A DNA stretch of 64,000 nucleotides from Sulfitobacter sp. BSw21498 (GTDB lineage: Bacteria; Pseudomonadota; Alphaproteobacteria; Rhodobacterales; Rhodobacteraceae). Under the pieces are notes generated by a model that saw only the letters and a program-made list of their open reading frames with translations, searched no databases and had not been told where the DNA came from. Made by a program: the position numbers and the translations under genes. Positions within the stretch are counted from its first letter, which is position 1. Each line of letters starts with the position of its first letter. The DNA lies in assembly GCF_006064855.1 (NCBI RefSeq), contig NZ_CP040753.1, forward strand, positions 1,054,001-1,118,000, in the 5' to 3' direction. Below are positions 19,644 through 28,009 of this stretch, piece by piece.

Positions 19644-20396
19644 TTGTTAGAACTGATACGCAGCGTATTTGAGAGCACTGAGCAGCTCGCGGTATGGGGC
19701 GCTTTAACTGGGTCCATAGGCACGGTGACCGGTGCACTAAGCCTTTATCTCAGATTCAGGCAACAGAAGCGCGACCAAGTAAAACTCAAGTGTGAGGTGA
19801 ATTTTGACCACGAGTTTCACCATGGCTCTAATCCCAGAAAAAAGTACAAAATAGTCGTTCGCTCGATAGGTCGCCGTCCTGTTACTATAGATCATGCCCA
19901 GTACAGATTAGGACCATTAGCGTTTCCTGAAAAACTTCAGCGTTGGGCCAAATGGCGTAAGGGGGAATGGGTAAGAAATGTCGAACCAAAAACTAAATCA
20001 TCTCTCATTGAAGGTACGAAAATAGAGATTCCCATCGACGCTGAGAGCATTAGCTTTGAACACGTCTACAAAGTGAAGATAGTTGATCAAACAGGACGAT
20101 TTTGGCCGGTATCATGGCCAAGCCGCAAAAAGATCCAAACAATCACCCACTACAAAGAACTAGATAATCTTGCTGAGGAAAACACTCGGCAGAAGGTCAC
20201 TCTTCACGGATTTGAGTTCCAAAAGAAATTTAAGCTCGCAATCCACTGGAATCCTGAAACGGGCAAGAAAACTCCGATGAAGGGACGTTCATTTGAGTTT
20301 AGTTCACACAAGCAATACACAGACAAAGTCAGCGTTCTTAAACAAGAAAAAATACCTATTTTCTTAAAAACTGGGACATCTGATTTCGACTCCTAA
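19644..20396 (+). CDS. Hypothetical membrane-anchored protein, AT-rich
   Basis: I do not recognise this 250-residue protein. It starts at a TTG with GAAGGG upstream. Residues 14-36 (EQLAVWGALTGSIGTVTGALSLY) form one likely membrane helix. The remainder is soluble, rich in lysine and aromatic residues, and looks beta-rich (KYKIVVRSIGRRPVTIDHA, VYKVKIVDQTGRFWPVSWPS). Its base composition is clearly lower in GC than the surrounding genes, which suggests acquisition from a different source. It is flanked by IS and repeat debris. Single-helix orphans of this kind occur among island cargo such as defence genes, but nothing here shows that role. Confidence 0.6.
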   Translation: MLELIRSVFESTEQLAVWGALTGSIGTVTGALSLYLRFRQQKRDQVKLKCEVNFDHEFHHGSNPRKKYKIVVRSIGRRPVTIDHAQYRLGPLAFPEKLQRWAKWRKGEWVRNVEPKTKSSLIEGTKIEIPIDAESISFEHVYKVKIVDQTGRFWPVSWPSRKKIQTITHYKELDNLAEENTRQKVTLHGFEFQKKFKLAIHWNPETGKKTPMKGRSFEFSSHKQYTDKVSVLKQEKIPIFLKTGTSDFDS

Positions 20397-20495
20397 CAGT
20401 AGCCAGATATAAATCTATACCCTCTCAACAAGGACTAATATTGGCTGGCAGGCTGAATCATTATCTTTTAACTCGCAAAGGTGGCTACAGGGGTC

Positions 20496-20759
20496 TTAGC
20501 CATCATCTTCAGCCAATTCAATTTGCAGTTTTTTCATGAGGTCGGCGCGATCCATAGGCCAAGTTTTATATGTGCCGTTGGCGCGTTTTTCATGCCATGT
20601 CACGCTTTCAGAAGTATCGACCGACACACGTTCGCCATTGGTCCCGATGGACACTTCATCCGCAATTTCTGCATCAAGAATGGCTTCCGCCTCTTCCGCT
20701 GAAAGCTCGAAGCTGACATTGCCATCGAAGACTCTAGACTTGACGATCATGTAAGGCAT
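20496..20759 (-). CDS. Small hypothetical protein, acidic
   Basis: The 87-residue protein MPYMIVKSRVFDGNVSFELS... has an AGGA-type ribosome binding site just before its ATG. It is acidic, with a helical EEAEAILDAEIADEV segment followed by a beta-like GERVSVDTSESVTWHEKR. No known domain is recognised. It is convergent with the AT-rich orphan on the left. Confidence 0.5.
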   Translation of the reverse strand: MPYMIVKSRVFDGNVSFELSAEEAEAILDAEIADEVSIGTNGERVSVDTSESVTWHEKRANGTYKTWPMDRADLMKKLQIELAEDDG

Positions 20760-20969
20760 ATTCCTGATTTTCTTTCGCTATATGCACATAGGCGTCCCAA
20801 TAACCACCGTTTGTTGAACGGCTCAAAAGACCAGACATTCATGCACTTGAAGCGAACCGCAGTAAAGTCCCGCACTCTGTGAGTTCGCCAATCACTGCGT
20901 TTTGCAGTTGCAGCGAATGGCGGCAATGCGGGTTGCAACCGCAGCAACACGATAAGCCGCTGGATGACG
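20760..20969. repeat. Dispersed-repeat-like spacer next to IS110 copy 1
   Basis: The segment contains phrases of the island repeat family (GGCGGCAATGCGGGTTGC, AAAGTCCCGCACTCTGTGAG). No gene is seen. Confidence 0.4.
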
Positions 20970-22347
20970 GCTTCTCTAATTGGGTGTTTGGGTCAAGCTC
21001 ATTTTCCTTCTTTCTTTCGGGTCTTTGTCACTCATCCGGGTCACGCTTCTCTTCGCAGTCTGGTTGATGCCGTGATGGCACCGCTGCACGCATATGTCGG
21101 ATCGGACGTGGAGAGCCTTGCTTTGAGACGCGCTTCAAGATGCGCAGCAGACATTTTCGGCTTTTCCCACGAACCTCGTCCGGTGAGGGACGACCCCGTC
21201 AGGTTGGTGATGGCGTTTTAGATCATGCTTTGCCTCCCACCTGATCCTGACGGAATTCCGTGCCATCAATCCACATCCGGTGGAGCAAGACGGCGAGTTT
21301 GCGTGCGACAGCCACAACGGCGCGGCGACGTCCCTTGGTGCGCATCAACCGCATGCCCCACGATTTGATCTGAGACCCGGCCATCGTTCGCATGAGCAAA
21401 GCGTTGGCCGCGGCGTACAAAGTTGCGCGGACGTCTCTGTCCCCCGCTTTCGATATGCGGCCAGGATTGTCGTGCTCACCAGACTGGTATCGTCGCGGTG
21501 TCAGCCCAAAATGCGCGCCAACAGTGCGAGATCGTTTGAAGCGCGTCGGATCGTCCACAGCGGCTTTGAAAGTCAGGGATGCAATCGGACCAACGCCTGG
21601 GACCGTCATCATCCGCATGCACACCTCATCATTACTGGCAGCGCGTTTGACGCGCCGATCCAGTTCCAGAAAGTGCTGATACAAAACCACACGTGCGTCC
21701 AAGAGTGGCACCAAAGCGTGGGTCAGAACTTCATCCATCTCGATCAACGGTCGCACGACACCGTCAAAACTGCCGTGCTTCACGGTCATGGGCAGGCGAA
21801 TGCCAAAGATCTTCAACAGCCCACGAACCTCATTGGCGAGGTCCATCGTCTTCTTCAAAAGCGCTTTGCGGGTGCTCAGCAATGCACGGACGCCATGCGC
21901 TTCGCGGCTCTTCATGTGAACAGGGCTGAACCAACCGGTGCGCAGTACTTGCGCGATGCCGCGTGCGTCATTTTTGTCTGTCTTGTTGCGCATTGCCGAC
22001 AGCGCTGCATCCACCTGACGTGCTTCCATGCAGACAACGTCAAAACCTTCCGCTTTCAGGCCATGGAACAGATGCTGGCTCATGGTGCCGGCTTCAAAAC
22101 CAACCCGTTCAATCGGATGGGGAAACGTTCCAAGATACTCAGCGATGTCGCTGACCTCGCATGGCAGCTCTCGCTCAAGCAATACCTTTCCCTTGCCATC
22201 AACAATGCAAAGCGCACAGGATCGCAGCGACACGTCTATTCCGGCAAAATATTCCATTTCTCATCTCCCTTGTTCACAGTAATCCTGTGATCTCATCGGG
22301 AGCTCGACCTCAGAACAGAGGCCAGCCCAATTACGTATGCTTTGGGC
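20970..22347 (-). mobile_element. IS110-family element, copy 1 (1378 bp)
   Basis: The limits were set by comparison with copy 2 at 24686-26063: identity starts at GCTTCTCTAATTGGG and stops at GCTTTGGGC, giving exactly 1378 bp in both. There are no long terminal inverted repeats, as usual for IS110. The transposase has 90 bp upstream and 253 bp downstream of it within the element. The long downstream end is where IS1111-type members encode their guide (bridge) RNA. Confidence 0.9.
21223..22257 (-). CDS. IS110-family transposase (DEDD, RuvC-like)
   Basis: The 344-residue recombinase has an N-terminal RuvC-like domain with the acidic residues in YFAGIDVSLRSC, RVGFEAGTMSQ and NKTDKNDARGIAQ. The C-terminal Tnp domain contains VPGVGPIASLTF and SGEHDNPGRISKAGDR, the latter in the region of the nucleophilic serine. 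It appears intact. It differs from copy 2 in one residue (QVDAAL here, QVNAAL there). Confidence 0.95.
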   Translation of the reverse strand: MEYFAGIDVSLRSCALCIVDGKGKVLLERELPCEVSDIAEYLGTFPHPIERVGFEAGTMSQHLFHGLKAEGFDVVCMEARQVDAALSAMRNKTDKNDARGIAQVLRTGWFSPVHMKSREAHGVRALLSTRKALLKKTMDLANEVRGLLKIFGIRLPMTVKHGSFDGVVRPLIEMDEVLTHALVPLLDARVVLYQHFLELDRRVKRAASNDEVCMRMMTVPGVGPIASLTFKAAVDDPTRFKRSRTVGAHFGLTPRRYQSGEHDNPGRISKAGDRDVRATLYAAANALLMRTMAGSQIKSWGMRLMRTKGRRRAVVAVARKLAVLLHRMWIDGTEFRQDQVGGKA

Positions 22348-22559
22348 CGGTCTCTCTCGGCTGATTTTGCTGCGGCTGCGAAATGGTCGAGCTGCTTGTT
22401 CGTTAGAATGGGCTCGAAGCCGACCTTAGCTGCGCTGCGTGCGCATCCGGACTGGCCAGGACTTCCCACGCGTAACGGGCCAGACCAGCCATAGACCGAG
22501 CGGTAGAAATGCTGTCCCCGCCAGTTCGCATTGCGGACATTCGCACAGTCGCGTTCCAA
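22348..22559. repeat. Dispersed repeat fragment between IS110 copy 1 and an HNH remnant
   Basis: Contains GGGCTCGAAGCCGACCTTAG, GCTGCGGCTGCGAAATGG and CGCATTGCGGACATTCGC, motifs that recur in other gaps of this island. Confidence 0.45.
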
Positions 22560-22795
22560 CTAAATGCTCACTGATGACCGAAGAGCTTCGATCAATCGTC
22601 GGAATTCCAAGTTATCAGAGGCACCTTTCCAGAAGTTTGCGAAACGGCAGACAACTTGAAGGTTGCCTGGTGCATAATGCCCACCACTGTCGATACGATC
22701 CAAAGAAGCAAACATCGCAGGATCGCCGTTGACCTCATCCAGTTCCAGCGGGAGGTTCGTTAACTCACAGAAATATTCCTGTGAACCCAATAGTT
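22560..22795 (-). pseudogene. C-terminal fragment of an HNH-type endonuclease
   Basis: The frame is open to the edge of IS3 copy 2 and has no credible start. It reads FCELTNLPLELDEV, FASLDRIDSGGHYAPGNLQV and VCRFANFWKGASDN. The CELTxLP...SLDRIDSxxGYxxGNxQxVC pattern belongs to HNH-like nucleases found in phages and islands. The N-terminal part is gone, and the DNA beyond the IS is not its continuation. Confidence 0.6.
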
Positions 22796-22862
22796 TGACC
22801 TGCCCCCCGAAACTTCCCTCAGTTTAATGTAGAGTTTGCTCAACCTTCGAAGGAGCAAACAG

Positions 22863-23126
22863 ATGCGACAGAGCCGTTTTACTGAAGCCCAAATTATCGG
22901 AATGATCAAAGAACAGGAAGCTGGCATGCCGACGGCAGAGGTGTGCCGCAGGCATGGCTTGAGTCCCGCGTCGTTCTACAAGTTCAAAGCCAAATATGGT
23001 GGCATGAACGTTTCTGATACTCATCGCCTTAGATCGCTGGAGGATGAGAACGCCAAGCTGAAGCGCCTTCTGGCGGACACGATGTTGGACAATGTTGTGT
23101 TGAAGGATTTGCTGGGAAAGAACTGA
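22863..23126 (+). CDS. IS3-family transposase orfA
   Basis: The 87-residue protein starts at the ATG of [18 protein letters not shown]. It has a helix-turn-helix ([20 protein letters not shown]) and a leucine-zipper tail ([17 protein letters not shown]). Near its end, at GGAAAGAACTG, the orfB frame begins one base back, consistent with programmed -1 frameshifting to the orfAB fusion. Confidence 0.92.
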   Translation: MRQSRFTEAQIIGMIKEQEAGMPTAEVCRRHGLSPASFYKFKAKYGGMNVSDTHRLRSLEDENAKLKRLLADTMLDNVVLKDLLGKN

Positions 23127-23137
23127 CGACACCGAAT

Positions 23138-24022
23138 GTGCGACGGGCCGCAGCACGCAAGGCAATGCGAGACCATGATATCTCGCAGCGCCGGGCGTGC
23201 AGGCTTGTCGGTGTCGATCCCAAGACCGTCCGGCGCGATCAGTCACCGGATAATCCAGAAGTTCGCGAAGAGATGAAAGCGATTGCCAGCAAGCGACGGC
23301 GCTTTGGCTACCGCCGGATCGGTGTGCTGCTGGAACGCAAGGGAAGGATCATGAACCACAAGAAACTGTATCGCCTTTATACTGAAGAAAAGCTGGGCGT
23401 TAGACGGCGCAGGGGCCGCAAGCGTGCGCGTGGCTCGCGGACACCAATGCCGGTTGCTTTGCGTCCTGGCGAGCGTTGGTCCTTAGATTTTGTGTCGGAT
23501 ACGTTCGGCGCGTCACGCAAGTTCCGCATGCTGGCTGTAAACGACGATTGTTGCCGCGAGAACCTCTGCTTGGTGGCTGACACCAGCATCTCGGGCGCTC
23601 GTGTCGCGCGGGAACTTGACGCGCTTGTCCGTATTTATGGAAAGCCTGCCTGCATTGTCAGTGATAACGGCACGGAGTTTACCAGTCGTGCGATCCTAAA
23701 ATGGGCCGGTGATAACGACGTTGATTGGCATTACATCGACCCCGGCAAACCCCAGCAGAATGGCTTCATAGAAAGCTTCAATGGCAGCCTGCGCGACGAG
23801 CTGTTGAATGAGGAAATCTTCGATACGTTGGATGACGCCCGTCGCAAGCTGGCACTCTGGCGATACGACTACAACAACGTCAGGCCGCACTCATCGCTTG
23901 GGAACCAAACACCGGCAGAAGCTCGTCGAGCGCTTGAGCAATTTGAGGGCTCCGCGCAAGACGCGCTTGCCCAAACTGACGACGAAGAATATGAAACCCA
24001 GACCCGCAAACTCTCGTTATGA
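23138..24022 (+). CDS. IS3-family transposase orfB (DDE integrase)
   Basis: Integrase core of 294 residues, probably expressed as a frameshift fusion with orfA. The DDE signature is visible: the first Asp in [11 protein letters not shown], the second in [12 protein letters not shown], and Glu in [14 protein letters not shown]. The C-terminal part [20 protein letters not shown] is standard. No interruption is seen, unlike copy 1. Confidence 0.93.
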   Translation: MRRAAARKAMRDHDISQRRACRLVGVDPKTVRRDQSPDNPEVREEMKAIASKRRRFGYRRIGVLLERKGRIMNHKKLYRLYTEEKLGVRRRRGRKRARGSRTPMPVALRPGERWSLDFVSDTFGASRKFRMLAVNDDCCRENLCLVADTSISGARVARELDALVRIYGKPACIVSDNGTEFTSRAILKWAGDNDVDWHYIDPGKPQQNGFIESFNGSLRDELLNEEIFDTLDDARRKLALWRYDYNNVRPHSSLGNQTPAEARRALEQFEGSAQDALAQTDDEEYETQTRKLSL

Positions 24023-24048
24023 ATGAGGGAGCCTCGGGGGGCAGGTCA

Positions 24049-24551
24049 CGGGCACCCTCGGTAAGTCCGAGCGGATCGCCGCAGGTCTCGACATCCATGA
24101 ATGGGGGTGGTTCGGATCAATGGGCGGCAATGGCGATTTTGCGGGCCTGATTTCAAGGCAGGACCGCCAGCTCAGCGACGCGGTAGACTGCATCCCCCGC
24201 AAGGACCCGGTCACTCGCGAGAATTTCGAGGAATATTGTCGGCGTTTCCGCAAGGCATTTGTGGATGCCGACGCCCATCATGTTGGAGAGTTTCCGACGG
24301 CGACGAGGCTGCTTGCCATGAAGCGCCCCGACACATTTGTCTGCGCAAATGGGAAGAATAAGGGCAACTTGGCCAGGGCACTGAACTTTGCCCCTACGAC
24401 GCTTTCGCTGGCGAATTATTGGGATCGGATAATTGTGCCGATCCAATCGTCGCCTTGGTACGACGCGCCTCATCCCAGCGGCGGCGATGGTGAGTTATGG
24501 GACTATCGCGTAGCGATGCTCGACACCCTCTACTATAATGCGGACGCCTGA
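24049..24551 (+). pseudogene. C-terminal fragment of an unidentified protein, cut by IS3 copy 2
   Basis: The frame is open from the IS edge (24051) to a stop at 24549-24551. Readable parts are GLDIHEWGWFGSMGGNGDF, RRFRKAFVDADAHHVGEFP, RPDTFVCANGKNKGNLAR and LSLANYWDRIIVPIQSSPWY. I recall similar tails in large restriction- or defence-like proteins but cannot name the family. The usual N-terminal part is missing, so it is probably inactive. Confidence 0.5.
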
Positions 24552-24775
24552 CTTGGTCTTCTATGAGATGGACCGGCATCGCGCCGCGCCCTTATCTAAG
24601 CAGCCCTCCAGCCGCCGCGATCCCGGCACGTAGCTGTCGGCCCAAAGCCGAACGTGGTGGCTTTGCTGTCTAGCGGCCGCTTCCAGCCCAAAGCATACGT
24701 AATTGGGCTGGCCTCTGTTCTGAGGTCGAGCTCCCGATGAGATCACAGGATTACTGTGAACAAGGGAGATGAGAA

Positions 24776-25810
24776 ATGGAATATTTTGCCGGAATAGACG
24801 TGTCGCTGCGATCCTGTGCGCTTTGCATTGTTGATGGCAAGGGAAAGGTATTGCTTGAGCGAGAGCTGCCATGCGAGGTCAGCGACATCGCTGAGTATCT
24901 TGGAACGTTTCCCCATCCGATTGAACGGGTTGGTTTTGAAGCCGGCACCATGAGCCAGCATCTGTTCCATGGCCTGAAAGCGGAAGGTTTTGACGTTGTC
25001 TGCATGGAAGCACGTCAGGTGAATGCAGCGCTGTCGGCAATGCGCAACAAGACAGACAAAAATGACGCACGCGGCATCGCGCAAGTACTGCGCACCGGTT
25101 GGTTCAGCCCTGTTCACATGAAGAGCCGCGAAGCGCATGGCGTCCGTGCATTGCTGAGCACCCGCAAAGCGCTTTTGAAGAAGACGATGGACCTCGCCAA
25201 TGAGGTTCGTGGGCTGTTGAAGATCTTTGGCATTCGCCTGCCCATGACCGTGAAGCACGGCAGTTTTGACGGTGTCGTGCGACCGTTGATCGAGATGGAT
25301 GAAGTTCTGACCCACGCTTTGGTGCCACTCTTGGACGCACGTGTGGTTTTGTATCAGCACTTTCTGGAACTGGATCGGCGCGTCAAACGCGCTGCCAGTA
25401 ATGATGAGGTGTGCATGCGGATGATGACGGTCCCAGGCGTTGGTCCGATTGCATCCCTGACTTTCAAAGCCGCTGTGGACGATCCGACGCGCTTCAAACG
25501 ATCTCGCACTGTTGGCGCGCATTTTGGGCTGACACCGCGACGATACCAGTCTGGTGAGCACGACAATCCTGGCCGCATATCGAAAGCGGGGGACAGAGAC
25601 GTCCGCGCAACTTTGTACGCCGCGGCCAACGCTTTGCTCATGCGAACGATGGCCGGGTCTCAGATCAAATCGTGGGGCATGCGGTTGATGCGCACCAAGG
25701 GACGTCGCCGCGCCGTTGTGGCTGTCGCACGCAAACTCGCCGTCTTGCTCCACCGGATGTGGATTGATGGCACGGAATTCCGTCAGGATCAGGTGGGAGG
25801 CAAAGCATGA
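24776..25810 (+). CDS. IS110-family transposase (DEDD, RuvC-like), copy 2
   Basis: This is the same 344-residue protein as in copy 1, with Asn in place of Asp in QVNAAL. All RuvC-like acidic residues and the C-terminal serine region are kept, so it is presumably active. The near-perfect identity implies a recent duplication or gene conversion. Confidence 0.95.
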   Translation: MEYFAGIDVSLRSCALCIVDGKGKVLLERELPCEVSDIAEYLGTFPHPIERVGFEAGTMSQHLFHGLKAEGFDVVCMEARQVNAALSAMRNKTDKNDARGIAQVLRTGWFSPVHMKSREAHGVRALLSTRKALLKKTMDLANEVRGLLKIFGIRLPMTVKHGSFDGVVRPLIEMDEVLTHALVPLLDARVVLYQHFLELDRRVKRAASNDEVCMRMMTVPGVGPIASLTFKAAVDDPTRFKRSRTVGAHFGLTPRRYQSGEHDNPGRISKAGDRDVRATLYAAANALLMRTMAGSQIKSWGMRLMRTKGRRRAVVAVARKLAVLLHRMWIDGTEFRQDQVGGKA

Positions 25811-26063
25811 TCTAAAACGCCATCACCAACCTGACGGGGTCGTCCCTCACCGGACGAGGTTCGTGGGAAAAGCCGAAAATGTCTGCTGCGCATCTTGAAG
25901 CGCGTCTCAAAGCAAGGCTCTCCACGTCCGATCCGACATATGCGTGCAGCGGTGCCATCACGGCATCAACCAGACTGCGAAGAGAAGCGTGACCCGGATG
26001 AGTGACAAAGACCCGAAAGAAAGAAGGAAAATGAGCTTGACCCAAACACCCAATTAGAGAAGC
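25811..26063 (+). ncRNA. Candidate guide (bridge) RNA region at the IS110 right end
   Basis: The 253 bp downstream of the transposase carry no frame of interest and are conserved between both copies (the equivalent is 20970-21222). In IS1111-type members of the IS110 family this end encodes a structured RNA that pairs with donor and target. The assignment is by position only; I have not folded the RNA or identified its loops. Confidence 0.35.
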
Positions 26064-26232
26064 GGACATGGCCGTTCTACACATTGGGCGGAAACCGGAA
26101 GTCCGCCGCACCTACGAGGTAAGATTGGTTCATAGGCGACAGCGGACATTCAAACGGAAACGAATTGGTGATCCTTTCAAAGGTGCGGGAAGCATCTCCG
26201 CGACCTATTCACCGAACTTCGCCTCACTCTGG

Positions 26233-26856
26233 TCAGGGTGCTATGCGCTCAGCGGCCAAGACAGCATTCTCCAACGGGACACGTACTCCAGGCTTGGTTA
26301 CATCCGGGTCGTAAGGCGTGCGCGCAAAGACCTCTTCAACCATCGGCGCAAAAAATTTGAGCGGCAGGTCATCATAGTCCGGGTCAAAGCTCGCCTGATC
26401 CCAATTTTCGCAAAAGGCTGCGCAGTCGTCGAAGTATGGGCTGTCCTTGGACCGATCCCGCTTGTTGGGGTCGCCGCCCACGTGGTGTCCATAATAGAGC
26501 ATTTGGAAATCGCCATGCGTCTGGACACACCATGCGCATTGCTCGCGCACAAAGGGGCGCAGGATCGTCGCTGCATATTCATCATGGTTATAGGGCGCGT
26601 AGATATCGCCAATGTCATGCAACAGCGCTGAGACTACCCAATCGATGTCGGCACCCGCGCGCCAAGCGCGTGTGGCGGACTGCAGTGAATGGCCCAAACG
26701 CGTGACCTTATAGCCCGACAAACTTTGGTCTAAATCAACCAATGCATCCATTAGCCGCTTCGCTGTATGCTTGGTGTGATCGACCTCATGGGCTGTCAGG
26801 AACTCGTATTCCTCTTTGGTGCCATCTTTCATCTGGGTGAACGCGACTTTTTCCAA
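26233..26856 (-). CDS. HD-domain oxygenase of the PhnZ/TmpB type (putative organophosphonate oxidation)
   Basis: The 207-residue protein has an HD-domain metal site: GHSLQSATRA, LLHDIGDIYAPYNHDEYA, THGDFQMLYYGHHVGGDP and YDDLPLKFFAPMVEEVF. These stretches resemble the mixed-valent di-iron oxygenases PhnZ and TmpB, which cleave the C-P bond of alpha-hydroxyphosphonates. The partner 2-oxoglutarate hydroxylase (PhnY/TmpA) is not in the window. A LysR-type gene diverges from it across 109 bp with a palindromic operator, so it probably has its own inducer. The fold is likely; the substrate is inference. Confidence 0.65.
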   Translation of the reverse strand: MEKVAFTQMKDGTKEEYEFLTAHEVDHTKHTAKRLMDALVDLDQSLSGYKVTRLGHSLQSATRAWRAGADIDWVVSALLHDIGDIYAPYNHDEYAATILRPFVREQCAWCVQTHGDFQMLYYGHHVGGDPNKRDRSKDSPYFDDCAAFCENWDQASFDPDYDDLPLKFFAPMVEEVFARTPYDPDVTKPGVRVPLENAVLAAERIAP

Positions 26857-26933
26857 TATTTAACTCCTGCAATCTTTGCCACAGGATGCAGACCAATTGG
26901 CTTTACCGCAATCCATAAAAGTGGAATGCTATA

Positions 26934-26948
26934 ATAACATATTGTTAT
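26934..26948. promoter_or_regulatory. Palindromic operator between the HD oxygenase and LysR genes
   Basis: ATAACA-TAT-TGTTAT is a perfect 6+6 dyad, and TAACATATTGTTA inside it fits the T-N11-A rule for LysR-family sites. It lies 18 bases before the LysR start and 78 bases before the oxygenase start, an autoregulatory position. Confidence 0.6.
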
Positions 26949-26965
26949 CTAATCGAGGAATGATC

Positions 26966-27862
26966 GTGCGGCGAAAACTCCCCCCTCTCAACGCTTTTCT
27001 CGCCTTTGAGGCCGCTGCACGGCATAGAAACTTCACGCGTGCGGCGCAGGAATTGTCTGTCGCACAACCCGCCATTACGCGCCATGTGGCGCGGTTGGAG
27101 GACTGGATTAGCTCACCATTATTTCGTCGAAATGGCAGCGTCATCCAATTGACCCGTGAGGGAGCCCTTTTGTCAGATCTCGCGACAACCCTTTTGGACC
27201 GACTTGAACTTGGCATTCGGGATGTAACACGCATCGGCAAAAATGAGCTGGTCGTTGGTGCCTCGTTTGACGTTGCACATCTGTGGTTGATGCCAAAGAT
27301 TAGTGCTCTGCGCCGGGCTTCCGAGGCCGCGGTAAATTTCATGACCGCCGATGATTATCGCGCCTTCGATGATCCGTCTGTCGACTTTTCGATCCGCTAC
27401 GGCAAAGGAAGTTTTGGCGCAAATTGCGCGGACCTTCTGTTTAGTGAGCATTGCCAGATCATCGCATCACCCGGGTTTTTAGATAAGCATCCGGAATTCG
27501 ATCCCGATGCGCCATTAACGACACTTGACCCACACCTTATTTTTGATCACGGCGACCCTCATGATGTCGGCTGGATCACTTGGCCCGTTTGGTGTGGCTT
27601 GACAGGTCAGTCCCTTCCCGACCCTGGGGAACTTTCCACGATCCGCAGTTACCCGACGATGCTTGACTTGGTAAGTGCAGGCGAAGGCATAGGGATTGGT
27701 ACCAAGGGGTTAGAAGACGATCTGATTGCATCTGGAGCTATCGTCCGCGTTGGCGCACCGATCGCAAGGGAAGGCTTTGGATACTACATTGTTTATCGAA
27801 GGGAGCTTCTCGAAAAGCCGTCGTTCGCGCGACTTAGAGAACACCTACTTGACCAAGTGTGA
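26966..27862 (+). CDS. LysR-family transcriptional regulator (GcvA-like)
   Basis: The protein has the N-terminal winged helix-turn-helix (LPPLNAFLAFEAAARHRNFT, AQELSVAQPAITRHVARLED) and the C-terminal effector domain (ELVVGASFDVAHLWLMP; LVSAGEGIGIGTKGLEDDLI). The GTG at 26966 is preferred because GAGGA lies 6 bases before it; an ATG at 26960 is almost on top of that site. The LPPLNAFLAFEAAARH start is typical of the GcvA branch. It very likely controls the divergent HD oxygenase. Confidence 0.88.
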   Translation: MRRKLPPLNAFLAFEAAARHRNFTRAAQELSVAQPAITRHVARLEDWISSPLFRRNGSVIQLTREGALLSDLATTLLDRLELGIRDVTRIGKNELVVGASFDVAHLWLMPKISALRRASEAAVNFMTADDYRAFDDPSVDFSIRYGKGSFGANCADLLFSEHCQIIASPGFLDKHPEFDPDAPLTTLDPHLIFDHGDPHDVGWITWPVWCGLTGQSLPDPGELSTIRSYPTMLDLVSAGEGIGIGTKGLEDDLIASGAIVRVGAPIAREGFGYYIVYRRELLEKPSFARLREHLLDQV

Positions 27863-28009
27863 TTGGATATTTCTGTCCGTGTAGCGGTCATCCTAACCGG
27901 GTAAAATACTGCGACCTGAACGAATGACTTCAACACGGGCTGCGACCGCAGCATAAGCAGGTCGAGTCAAAGACCGGTATGGGCCGTTCTTGACGAACGG
28001 CCCAGAACA

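Larger units (their letters stand above)
22796..24048 (+). mobile_element. IS3-family (IS407-group-like) element, copy 2, intact (1253 bp)
   Basis: Terminal inverted repeats begin TGACCTGCCCCCCGA at both ends. It contains an orfA and an orfB in the -1 frame relation typical of IS3. It is the reference against which the inserts in copy 1 were found. No target duplication is visible (AGTT and CGGG). It separates fragments of two unrelated genes, which suggests recombination or an adjacent deletion rather than a simple insertion. Confidence 0.92.
24686..26063 (+). mobile_element. IS110-family element, copy 2 (1378 bp), inverted relative to copy 1
   Basis: Identical in length to copy 1 and almost identical in sequence; one coding difference is seen, at 25022. 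The two copies face away from each other around 2.3 kb that holds the HNH remnant, IS3 copy 2 and the unidentified fragment. The arrangement is a large inverted repeat that could invert or loop out by homologous recombination. Confidence 0.9.

Noticed and set aside
21280..22290. 336-codon frame antisense to the IS110 transposase (also at 24743-25753)
   Set aside because: It is the shadow of a well-recognised transposase in both copies; the sense frame has all family motifs.
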